This document shows positions 41,100-48,677 of a stretch of 64,000 nt of DNA, piece by piece; within the stretch, counting starts at the first letter, position 1; every line of letters starts with the position of its first letter. The notes beneath the pieces were generated by a model that searched no databases, was not told where the DNA came from, and saw only the letters and a list, made by a program, of their open reading frames with translations. This DNA is from Tianweitania sp. UT-5YL-CI-8 (lineage in GTDB: Bacteria > Pseudomonadota > Alphaproteobacteria > Rhizobiales > Rhizobiaceae), in NCBI RefSeq assembly GCF_030010215.1, contig NZ_JASCRR010000018.1, positions 1 to 64,000 on the forward strand, in the 5' to 3' direction. A program made the position numbers and the translations under genes.

Positions 41100-42152
41100 T
41101 CAGGCTGCGGCCGGGTAGGATACGCCATCTTCAGGCGACAACCACGTCACACGCTTGGCGTCGAGCGTCAGGCCGACAGTCTCGCCGTTCCGGACAGTTT
41201 CGGTGGCAGGCAGGATGACCCGCGCCGGCTGGTCGAGAATGCTGCCGGTTAGAAGCAGATGCGAGCCCATCGGTTCGGCCACGCGGACCTGCATTTCCAG
41301 GCCCTGGCCCGACGGTGCCCGCTCGACCGTCTCACCGCGTAGGCCGAGCACGATGTCGCCACTGCTCGTTGGAACGGAAAAGCTCTCGCTGCCGATCGCG
41401 ACCTGTCCTGCGAGCACCGGCATGGTGATGAAATTCATCGGCGGATTGCCGATGAAGCCGCCGACGAAGCGGGTGGCGGGGTGATTGTAGATCTCCACCG
41501 GTGTACCGACCTGCTCGATGCGTCCGTCATGAACGACCGCGATGCGATCGGACAGTCCCATGGCCTCGGTCTGGTCGTGGGTGACGTAGATGGTGGTGGT
41601 TCCTGCCGACTGCAGAACGGTTTTCAGCTCGGTACGCATTTCAAGACGCAGCAGCGCGTCGAGGTTGGACAGTGGTTCGTCCATCAAGAGCACGCCGGGT
41701 TCGACCGCCAGCGCACGTGCAACAGCAACGCGTTGGCGCTGGCCACCCGACAACTTGTTCGGATAGCGGTCGAGATAGGGTTCGATGTGTAGCAGGCCTG
41801 CTGCTTTCTCGACCTGTTTCCTGACGCGGGCCTCATCGGCCTTCTGCATGCGCAGGCCGAAAGCGACGTTTTCGTAGACTGTCATGTGCGGGAATACCGC
41901 GTAGTTCTGGAACACCATGGCGAGCCCCCGGTCCTTCGGCGGCAGGCCGATGACCGACCGGCCACCGATGCTGATGTCGCCGGAGGTCGCCGTTTCGAGG
42001 CCGGCAATGATGCGCAGGAGCGTGGTCTTACCGCAGCCAGACGGGCCAAGCAGCGAGACGAATTCACCGTCGTTGATCGTCAGAGAGACGTCCTTGAGGG
42101 CTTGGAAGGGGCCAAAGCTCTTGCGGATATTGTCGATGACAATGTTGGTCAT
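41100..42152 (-). CDS. Sugar ABC transporter ATP-binding protein (MalK/UgpC type)
   Basis: This protein has 350 residues from the ATG at 42152. Walker A is GPSGCGKTT (about 37-45), the signature LSGGQRQRVAVARAL, Walker B LLMDEPLSNLD, and the switch His in YVTHDQ. The C-terminal third is a TOBE/OB regulatory domain (LGLRGETVER). It energises the two permeases encoded just upstream. The same frame stays open to 42944 across the permease gene, but those codons are not part of this protein. Confidence 0.96.
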   Translation of the reverse strand: MTNIVIDNIRKSFGPFQALKDVSLTINDGEFVSLLGPSGCGKTTLLRIIAGLETATSGDISIGGRSVIGLPPKDRGLAMVFQNYAVFPHMTVYENVAFGLRMQKADEARVRKQVEKAAGLLHIEPYLDRYPNKLSGGQRQRVAVARALAVEPGVLLMDEPLSNLDALLRLEMRTELKTVLQSAGTTTIYVTHDQTEAMGLSDRIAVVHDGRIEQVGTPVEIYNHPATRFVGGFIGNPPMNFITMPVLAGQVAIGSESFSVPTSSGDIVLGLRGETVERAPSGQGLEMQVRVAEPMGSHLLLTGSILDQPARVILPATETVRNGETVGLTLDAKRVTWLSPEDGVSYPAAA

Positions 42153-42163
42153 GATCTTTTCCG

Positions 42164-42994
42164 TTACTTGGAGGAGATGCCCCATATCGCGAAGAGGTAG
42201 CGCCTGACCGCGAAGATGAAGACGACAGAAGGAAGGATGAGCAACAGGCCACCGGCGAAGCGGTAGTGCATCGGGCTTTCCGACAGCACCGTCAGCAGGT
42301 AGGCGGTGAGTGTGCGATGACGCACCGTCAGCACCGAAGCCGCAAATACCTCGTTCCACGAGATGACGAAGGCAAACACTGCAGTCGCGACGAGGCCCGG
42401 GAGCGCGAGGGGCGCGACGATCTTGAAGAAGGCCTGGATGCGGGTGCATCCGAACACCCAGGCGGCTTCTTCCAGTTCCCGCGGCACGCCGAGAAAGATA
42501 CCTTGCGTGACCAAAGCCGCGAACGGCAGCGCGAGCACGGTGTGGATCAGGCCGACGCCGACGACCGTATCGTACAGACCGAGGCGGATGAACGAGACCG
42601 TCAGCGGCAGCGCGAGGATCGCCAGCGGAAATGCCCGGGTCAGAAGGACGAGAAGCCGGAAGCTGTCCTTGCCGCGAAAATCGTAGCGGGCCAGCGCGTA
42701 GCCTGCCGGCGCGCCGAGCAGGATCGACAGCGTAACGGTGATGCCGGCTGCCCCGAGCGAGTTCAGGAACGACTGGAACACACCTTCCGTCTTCAGGAAC
42801 AGGATGAAGGGCTGCAGCGACACATTGGTCGGCAGGATCGTCTTCGGCCACTGATAGACGCCGGAGCGGCCGCCCAGAGCGCCGAGCGCGACTAGATAGA
42901 TCGGCACGAGAACCCAGGCGCAGAGGGCCACAATGCCGCTCCACAGAAGCAGCCGGCGGGCGGAGATGAAGCCGGCATTGCGGGCTGTGCTCAT
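42164..42994 (-). CDS. Carbohydrate ABC transporter permease (MalG type)
   Basis: The 276-residue protein has six transmembrane segments and the EAA-type cytoplasmic loop EEAAWVFGCTRIQAFFKIVAP, which contacts the ATPase. It overlaps the preceding permease gene by 4 bp and lies 11 bp before the ATPase gene. Confidence 0.94.
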   Translation of the reverse strand: MSTARNAGFISARRLLLWSGIVALCAWVLVPIYLVALGALGGRSGVYQWPKTILPTNVSLQPFILFLKTEGVFQSFLNSLGAAGITVTLSILLGAPAGYALARYDFRGKDSFRLLVLLTRAFPLAILALPLTVSFIRLGLYDTVVGVGLIHTVLALPFAALVTQGIFLGVPRELEEAAWVFGCTRIQAFFKIVAPLALPGLVATAVFAFVISWNEVFAASVLTVRHRTLTAYLLTVLSESPMHYRFAGGLLLILPSVVFIFAVRRYLFAIWGISSK

Positions 42995-43842
42995 GGCAGG
43001 CGCTCCGGATCGACCTTGATGACCTTGAGATAGAAAAGGGTGGCGGCCAGCGAGATGACCATAATCAGCACGGCATAGGCGGCGGCCACGCTGTAGTTCT
43101 GGTTCTGGTTCTGCCAGTTATAGGCTTCACCGACGAGGACCGGGAAATTACGTCCGCCAAGCGCGTAGACGACGGCGAACACCTCGAAGGCCAGCACGGT
43201 ACGCAGGATCAGTGCCGACTGCAGGGCAGGGCGGATCAACGGCAGCGTGATACGCGTAAAGCGCGTCCACGGGCTTGCGCCGAAGATTTCGGCGGCTTCC
43301 TTGAATTCCTTCGGCACCTGGTTGAGGCCGGCGACGATGATGATCATGACGATGGCGGTGCCGCGCCAGATTTCGGCTATGGCAATGCCGACGAACAGCG
43401 CGACCGGCGTCTGGTAGGTCAGCCAAGCCGTCTGCCGCTCGATCAGCCCCATGCTGAACAGCAGCGTATTAAGATAACCGGTGTTCTGCAGGATCGACAG
43501 CCAGACCATCCCGGCGGCGAGGTCGGAAATGCCGAGCGGGATCGTCCATATCCATAGAATGGTTTCGCGGCCGCCGTTGACCTTCGATACCATCGAGCCC
43601 ATCGCGAGCGCCATGGCGATCTGGATCGGCACGACGGCGAGCGTTAGCAGGAAGGTATTGAGGATCGAGCGGCCGAAATTGATGTCGCGCACCATCGTTT
43701 GCATGTTGGCGAGCGATGGCACGCCATTGTCGGACACCGCAAGCCACAGCGTCTGGATCAGCGGAACGACAAAGAGCAGGCCTAGAAAGACCACGGTGGG
43801 CAGGATCAGCAGATAGGGGATCCAGGATCGGTTTTGGGTCAT
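42991..43842 (-). CDS. Carbohydrate ABC transporter permease (MalF/UgpA type)
   Basis: This protein has 283 residues from the ATG at 43842, with GGGAG upstream. It has six transmembrane segments, and its EAA loop is KEAAEIFGASPWTRFTRITL. It forms the inner-membrane channel with the MalG-type partner. The upstream open frame to 43992 is not membrane-like and is left out. About 156 bp separate it from the binding-protein gene. Confidence 0.94.
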   Translation of the reverse strand: MTQNRSWIPYLLILPTVVFLGLLFVVPLIQTLWLAVSDNGVPSLANMQTMVRDINFGRSILNTFLLTLAVVPIQIAMALAMGSMVSKVNGGRETILWIWTIPLGISDLAAGMVWLSILQNTGYLNTLLFSMGLIERQTAWLTYQTPVALFVGIAIAEIWRGTAIVMIIIVAGLNQVPKEFKEAAEIFGASPWTRFTRITLPLIRPALQSALILRTVLAFEVFAVVYALGGRNFPVLVGEAYNWQNQNQNYSVAAAYAVLIMVISLAATLFYLKVIKVDPERLP

Positions 43843-43998
43843 CGGCTCCCGTTTCTCAAAAGCAGACCTCGGCTGTCTGGATGAATGGTGACGAAGCCCA
43901 GTGTCGGATGGCCCGCAGGGCGTCGTCCGATCGAAGAGGCGAGGGTGATCCGTGTCCGGACATTCGCGTCCGGGCATCGGAAGCTTCGGCAACTGGGC

Positions 43999-45276
43999 TT
44001 ATTCGACTTGGCAGGCGCCGTCGCTTTTGGCGTCGGGGGCCCAGCAAGGTGCCTTGGTATCGGCCATCAGCTTGGTCAAGGTTTCACCCTGCGCCTTGAG
44101 GACGGCGTCGATCGGCTCGTTCTGAAGGATGATGCGCTGGAAGGCGTCCATATAGACCTTGTTGAACTCGCCACCCTTGTCGCCAAGACCGACCGGCAGA
44201 AGCGAAATCATCGCGTCTGGAGCACTCTGGGTGGCGGTAACGGCGCCGGCAAGCAATGCAACGCCGGGATCGAGATCCGGTGGCAGCTGCACGTTGAGTG
44301 TCGGGAAGAAGCCGACCAATGATGCCGTCTTCAGTTGCACCTGCGGGGTTGCCAGATGTTCAATGATTGCTGTTGCATTCGCCTTGTCCGGCGCGCCCTT
44401 CGGGATGGCAAGGCCGGCGACGACCGGCATGTAACCACGGCCCTTCGGACCCGCCGGTGCCGGGAAGACGACATATTGATCCGGCGATGCCGAGATGGCG
44501 TTTTTCAGGCGGGCAACGTGATCCCAAGCGACCATGACTTCACCCGAAGCCAAAGGCTCTTGCATGAAATCGTAATTGGTTGAGGTCGGCGCAACGACGG
44601 TCCAGAGTTCCCTCAGCTTCTCCCAGCCGGCGACGGCATCGGGATTCTTGAACGTGCGTACGACGCCGCCGGTAAAGGACGGATAGAAATAGCCTTGGAA
44701 ATAACGGGCCATCAGGCCCTTGGGACCGGCCGGAAAGCCGATCTGCGGCGCGCCGGTTGCTTCCTCCATCTTCTTGCCCCAGGCGATCAGTTGATCGTAG
44801 TCGAGCTTGTTGATGTCGGCGCCTTCCGGGAGGTATTGGAGCGCGTCCTTGTTGGCGGCCATCACGTAGGTCGCCTGCATCCACGGAATATACTGCTGCT
44901 CTGCCTTGCCGAGCTTGCCGAGATCAAGCAACGATTGCGGCATGCCGGCGCTGACGAGCTTCTTGGCGAGATCGTCGAGTGGTTCCAGCATCTGCTTGTC
45001 GGCGAGCGGCGACAATTCTCCATGGAGGGCGCCGACGAGGCTGATTGTGTGTCTGCCTGCCTGGCGTTCTGCTTCCATGCGCACGGCGAACTGCGGCGGC
45101 TCCTCAACCACGTAGTCGACCGGCCTTTCGAGACCGCTCAACAGTTCCTCGCGCACTGCCGTCGCCTCCTCGATCGGGCGAAGCTGGGTGGACAGGAAGA
45201 CCGTTTGCGATTGCGCCTGGCCGGCGAAGCCGATGGCGGTGGATGCCAGGAAGGCGATGGACAATAGGCGTTTCAT
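43999..45276 (-). CDS. Sugar ABC transporter periplasmic substrate-binding protein
   Basis: This 425-residue protein starts at 45276 with GGAGGAAA upstream. A Sec signal peptide, MKRLLSIAFLASTAIGFAGQ, ends in AQSQ. The mature protein fits the extracellular solute-binding family 1: NPDAVAGWEKLRELW, GEVMVAWDHVARLKNAI and a C-terminal segment with two cysteines (APCW and GACQ) that may form a disulfide. The partner hydrolase suggests that the ligand is a small glycoside such as glucosylglycerate. It is the first transport gene after lacI. Confidence 0.92.
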   Translation of the reverse strand: MKRLLSIAFLASTAIGFAGQAQSQTVFLSTQLRPIEEATAVREELLSGLERPVDYVVEEPPQFAVRMEAERQAGRHTISLVGALHGELSPLADKQMLEPLDDLAKKLVSAGMPQSLLDLGKLGKAEQQYIPWMQATYVMAANKDALQYLPEGADINKLDYDQLIAWGKKMEEATGAPQIGFPAGPKGLMARYFQGYFYPSFTGGVVRTFKNPDAVAGWEKLRELWTVVAPTSTNYDFMQEPLASGEVMVAWDHVARLKNAISASPDQYVVFPAPAGPKGRGYMPVVAGLAIPKGAPDKANATAIIEHLATPQVQLKTASLVGFFPTLNVQLPPDLDPGVALLAGAVTATQSAPDAMISLLPVGLGDKGGEFNKVYMDAFQRIILQNEPIDAVLKAQGETLTKLMADTKAPCWAPDAKSDGACQVE

Positions 45277-45319
45277 GGTTTTTCCTCCGTATTTTCTCTG
45301 GTCGACGAAATTCGAGTTG

Positions 45320-46330
45320 TCAGGCCGCGATCGGCGGCAGGCGGTGGCTGTCGCGATCGACGAATTCGATCGCATGCAATTCCTGCAGGGTTTCGGCGGG
45401 TTCTCCGGCAATCGTGCGCAGCAAAAGCGAGGCGAAGCTGCGGCCGAGATTGCCGCCGGTCATGCGCATGGTCGAAAGCGCCGGGCTGGTAAAGGCGCCG
45501 ATCGGCAGGTCGTCATGGCCGATGACGCTGATCGACAGGCCGCCATCGACCTCGCGGAGCGCACGCAGAACGCCGATCGCCATCTCGTCGGTGGCGCAGA
45601 CGATCGCGGTCGGCCGATCCGACCGCGCGAGAAGTGCGAGCGCGGCTTCGTAACCGCCCTGTTCTGTCGGCGCCTGCTGCAGGTCGAGATCGGTGGCGAG
45701 CCCGCATTCGCGCATTGCCGCCTCCCAGCCCTGACGGCGGGCATGGGCGAAGAAATATTCCTGCGGAGCGCCGACATGGGCAATGCGGCGGTGGCCGTCG
45801 CGGTGAAACCGCAGCGTCGCGGCATTAAAGCCGGAAAAACCGTCGCCATCGATATAAGGGTGCTGGATCACCGATTCCGTGCGGCCATTGGTGACGAAGG
45901 GAAAACCGCGCGACTGCAGGAATTCGACGCGTTCGTCATGGCGTTTGGTACGCACAAGCAGCATGGCATCGACCCTGCGGCCGTCGACGAAACGACGGCA
46001 CATGTCGAGCTCGCTTTCACCATGCGGCACGGGCGCGATGACGAGGTTGAGGCCGGCACCGGCCAGATGTTCGGCACAGCCGGAGAGCATGTCGAGGAAA
46101 TGCAGCGGACCGATATGGCCGGGTTCGCTGGGCAGGGTGACGGCCACGAGTTCGGCGCGCTGTTTGCGCAGGCGGCGGGCGGACGCATTGGGGCGGTAAC
46201 CCGCCTTGTCGGCGGCTTCCTGCACACGCTGACGGGTCGCGGCGGAGACGTCGGAATAACCGTCCAGCGCTCGCGAAACTGTTGTGACCGACAGCCCGAG
46301 CGACTGGGCAAGTTGCTTCAGATTGGCCAT
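45320..46330 (-). CDS. LacI-family transcriptional regulator
   Basis: The protein has 336 residues. Helix-turn-helix and hinge are ANLKQLAQSLGLSVTTVSRA (residues 2-21) and YRPNASARRLRKQ; the sugar-binding core follows. The ATG at 46330 has GGGAGGAG upstream. It is the first gene of the operon regulator, binding protein, two permeases, ATPase, hydrolase, all on the minus strand with short gaps. Twin palindromes just upstream make it self-repressing and mean that the sugar ligand would induce the entire operon. Confidence 0.95.
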   Translation of the reverse strand: MANLKQLAQSLGLSVTTVSRALDGYSDVSAATRQRVQEAADKAGYRPNASARRLRKQRAELVAVTLPSEPGHIGPLHFLDMLSGCAEHLAGAGLNLVIAPVPHGESELDMCRRFVDGRRVDAMLLVRTKRHDERVEFLQSRGFPFVTNGRTESVIQHPYIDGDGFSGFNAATLRFHRDGHRRIAHVGAPQEYFFAHARRQGWEAAMRECGLATDLDLQQAPTEQGGYEAALALLARSDRPTAIVCATDEMAIGVLRALREVDGGLSISVIGHDDLPIGAFTSPALSTMRMTGGNLGRSFASLLLRTIAGEPAETLQELHAIEFVDRDSHRLPPIAA

Positions 46331-46363
46331 ATCTCCTCCCGAAAAAAGCAAGAAGAGGATCAT

Positions 46364-46377
46364 CCAAAACGTTTTGG
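46364..46377. promoter_or_regulatory. LacI-family operator 1
   Basis: CCAAAACGTTTTGG is a perfect 14-bp palindrome with the central CG typical of LacI/GalR sites. It lies 34 bp upstream of the lacI-type start. Confidence 0.85.
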
Positions 46378-46386
46378 GAGTCAATG

Positions 46387-46400
46387 CCAAAACGTTTTGG
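46387..46400. promoter_or_regulatory. LacI-family operator 2
   Basis: This is a second identical CCAAAACGTTTTGG palindrome, 23 bp centre to centre from the first, about two helical turns. The spacing would allow two dimers to bind on nearly the same face. Confidence 0.85.
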
Positions 46401-46419
46401 ACCTCACCGTCAGGCACCG

Positions 46420-46480
46420 TGTGAAACGCGACTGGATGAACAAGCCGGGCTCATCGATGAAGACCAGCTTAGCCGGATCG
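46420..46480 (-). pseudogene. IS630-type transposase scrap
   Basis: The minus strand reads DPAKLVFIDEPGLFIQSRF, resembling the DDE segment (LVFIDET) of IS630-family transposases. Only about 20 codons remain, cut by the IS6-type element. Confidence 0.4.
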
Positions 46481-46482
46481 GG

Positions 46483-47284
46483 TATTGTCACGTAAACCGT
46501 GCGTGAGCATTTGCGGCATAAAGATGGCGGCATGATAATGCCTGCGATCAGCTACAAGCGCCATCATTTCCCGCCGCAGATCATCGCCCATGCGGTCTGG
46601 CTCTACTACCGGCTCCCCTTGAGCCTGCGTCTGGTCGAGTAAATACTGCTGGAGCGCGGCATCGTAGTCTCCTACGAAACGATCCGCCGCTGGGGCAAGA
46701 AGTTCGGGCCCGATTATGCTCGCCGCTTGCGCCGCAAGCAGCCGAGCCGCGATGACGTCTGGCACTTGGATGAAGTCGTCATCACCATTGCTGGCCGAAA
46801 ACACTGGCTATGGCGCGCCGTCGATCAGGACGGCTATGTCATCGACGAGATCGTCCAGAACCGCCGCAACACCAAGGCGGTCAAGCGATTGCTGACACGC
46901 CTATTGAAGAAGCAGGACGCCGCACCGAAGCGCATGGTCAGTGACAAGCCGCGATCGTATGGAGCGGCCAACCGTCAGGTGATGCCCGACGTCGAGCGCC
47001 GGTCACACAAAGGATTGAACAACCGCGCCGAGAATTCCCATGTGCCGCCGCGAAAACGAGAGCGGGTGTTTCAGCGCTTCCGATCGCCAGGAAGCCTGCA
47101 GCGGTTCGTCTCGATCTTCTCGGCTCTGCGCAACCTCTTCGTTCCACCTCGCTCAAAACGCTCCGCTCTCGCCACACATATTCATCGCCTGCAGGCGATG
47201 GCGGAATGGATAAGCCGTGACCGTGTCAGCTGACAACAGAGCCGCAGGTCTCCGCGCGTTCACAGCCAGCCAACGTGACATCGC
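46483..47284 (+). mobile_element. IS6-family insertion sequence
   Basis: This element is about 0.8 kb. Its ends share GTCACGT in opposite orientation: ATTGTCACGTAAACC on the left, and GGCGATGTCACGTTGGC on the right (reverse strand). It carries one transposase gene, interrupted by a stop. A deleted, inverted relative lies at 38784-39026. Exact end points and a target duplication could not be fixed. Confidence 0.75.
46538..47233 (+). pseudogene. IS6-family transposase with one in-frame stop
   Basis: The frame begins MPAISYKRHHFPPQIIAHAV, as in IS26-like enzymes. It meets TAA at 46640-46642, where GAA is expected, then continues in the same frame through ERGIVVSYETIRRWGKKFGP to 47233. The catalytic triad is intact: Asp in WHLDE, Asp in MVSDKPRSYG and Glu in NNRAENSH. 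A restart ATG at 46727 would lack the N-terminal DNA-binding part. One base change separates it from an intact 231-residue transposase. Confidence 0.85.
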
Positions 47285-47299
47285 CCTGCTGACGAATGG

Positions 47300-47510
47300 G
47301 AAGGTTTTCCAATCGCGACACGTTCCGGCTGCGCGCGTTCGCGACGTTGCTGGAAATGCTCGACGATCTGCATACAGAGGCCCGTGGGGGTACACCATTT
47401 CGTAGCGGTGGATGGCGTGGACAGGACACCGAGCCGGTCCTTGCCGAACTCGGCTATGCAAAGGAGTACATCGCCGACTTCCGCAGGGATGTGCCTCTGA
47501 TGCGTCGCAA
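47300..47510 (+). pseudogene. Fragment of a CaiB-type CoA transferase C-terminus
   Basis: SRHVPAARVRDVA in one frame continues as LEMLDDLHTEARG, and later GQDTEPVLAELGYAKEYIAD, in another. Together they resemble the last about 70 residues of family III CoA transferases (VPxAPVRDxAEVxxDPHxxAR, then GxHTxEVLxELGY). It directly follows the IS6 element and has at least one frameshift. A complete CaiB-type gene lies 1.2 kb downstream. Confidence 0.5.
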
Positions 47511-47623
47511 AGAACGATCCTGCTTCGGGAGACAAAGACAAGAAGGTGGACACACAGGTTTGGTACTCTATAGTATGCTATTAAAAAGCTAACGCGAAGC
47601 TGTGGGTGCTTCATGGGGATACA

Positions 47624-47725
47624 ATGCGGAAAGTTGTGATTGCGGTCATTTCGATTGTCTGGCGCATGCCTGCCTATCTGTCGGCAGCCGCTGCACAGGA
47701 ATATCCCACCAAACCCAGGCTATGA
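47624..47725 (+). pseudogene. N-terminal scrap of a tctC gene
   Basis: A 33-codon frame encodes a signal peptide and the first mature residues of a Bug-family protein: MRKVVIAVISIVW, then LSAAAAQEYPTKP, before a stop. The EYPTKP opening is typical of TctC proteins. The rest is missing. It lies 64 bp upstream of an SDR gene and may donate that gene's promoter. Confidence 0.55.
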
Positions 47726-47789
47726 CGCCCGCCTCGCGTGAGGGCGCCGTCTCGCAACAAACTTTTATGGCGATTGGTAGGAGATCTGC

Positions 47790-48533
47790 ATGACCACAAC
47801 GTCGAAGAGACTGTCTGGACGGCGCATTATCGTGACTGGCGCCGCCTCTGGAATAGGCGCAGCCACGTCCCGCCTGTTTGCACGCCAGGGCGCGAAGGTT
47901 ATGCTTTTCGACCATGCGGTCGAGAGGCTTGCTCCAATTGCCGAGGAGACGGGCGGAACGCCATTCATCGTCGATGTTCGCGATAGCGCTGCCGTAAATA
48001 TAGCGGTGGCGAAGGTCGCCGAGGAGAATGATGGGCTGGACGGACTTGTGAATGCGGCCGGTATCATCGTCTCCGGCACACTGGCCGAGACGACAGACGA
48101 TATTTGGCAGCGTGTACTCGAGGTCAACCTCTTCGGCACATTCTATCTCTGCCGCGCGGCCATGCCGTACCTGCAGAAGGCAGACAATTCGACGATTGTG
48201 AACATTTCTTCAGGTGCCGCCCTTGTACCCAGTTCCGGTTCGCCTTCCTATGCGGCATCGAAGGGTGGAGTGATCGCTTTTACCAAAGCCATCGCCATGA
48301 CCTGCGGCCCTGAAGTGCGAGTCAATGCAATCGCGCCTGGGCTGGTCGACACGCCGCTGATCCGCGACCGCAACGAAGGTCAGATACCGGCCGGCAGCCA
48401 CGAAAGATATGCTCTCAAGCGTATCGCCAAGCCGGAAGAAATCGCCGACGCCATACTTTTCCTTACCGGGCCGGAATCAGCCTTTGTGACCGGTATCACC
48501 TTGCCGGTAGACGGTGGACGTACCTACCACTGA
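47790..48533 (+). CDS. SDR-family oxidoreductase
   Basis: This protein has 247 residues. RRIIVTGAASGIGAATSRLF, NAAGI, Ser in VNISSGAAL, YAASKGG and a C-terminal FVTGITLPVDGG are classical. TAGGAGA lies 7 bp before the ATG. It is the first intact gene after the insertion-sequence scars and is followed, 144 bp on, by the CoA transferase gene. It may oxidise a hydroxyacyl intermediate or its precursor in the CoA-dependent block. Confidence 0.93.
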   Translation: MTTTSKRLSGRRIIVTGAASGIGAATSRLFARQGAKVMLFDHAVERLAPIAEETGGTPFIVDVRDSAAVNIAVAKVAEENDGLDGLVNAAGIIVSGTLAETTDDIWQRVLEVNLFGTFYLCRAAMPYLQKADNSTIVNISSGAALVPSSGSPSYAASKGGVIAFTKAIAMTCGPEVRVNAIAPGLVDTPLIRDRNEGQIPAGSHERYALKRIAKPEEIADAILFLTGPESAFVTGITLPVDGGRTYH

Positions 48534-48643
48534 TCACCTTACGTCTCGTTCAACAGTCGGTCTCGATCCGCATCTGTGACTTTATCGCGGGGATAGCGGA
48601 CTTCACGGTCGGTGCCATCCCACACCCAGCCTGTATGATCTCC

Positions 48644-48666
48644 CCGCAGGCCCCAGAGGCCTGCGG
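48644..48666 (+). promoter_or_regulatory. Hairpin overlapping the ribosome-binding site of the CaiB-type gene
   Basis: The perfect arms CCGCAGGCC (48644-48652) and GGCCTGCGG (48658-48666) flank a 5-base loop. The last two bases of the stem begin the GGAGGAGG ribosome-binding site (48665-48672), 6 bp before the ATG. It lacks a T-run, so it is not a typical terminator. It could limit ribosome access (inference). Confidence 0.5.
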
Positions 48667-48677
48667 AGGAGGTATTC

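Noticed and set aside
42153-42944. N-terminal extension of the ABC ATPase frame by 264 codons
   Set aside because: The extension lies inside the permease gene in another frame. The ATG at 42152 gives the standard MalK-type start.
45188-46495. 435-codon plus-strand frame over the lacI gene
   Set aside because: Antisense to a textbook LacI protein and crossing its operators; no motifs of its own.
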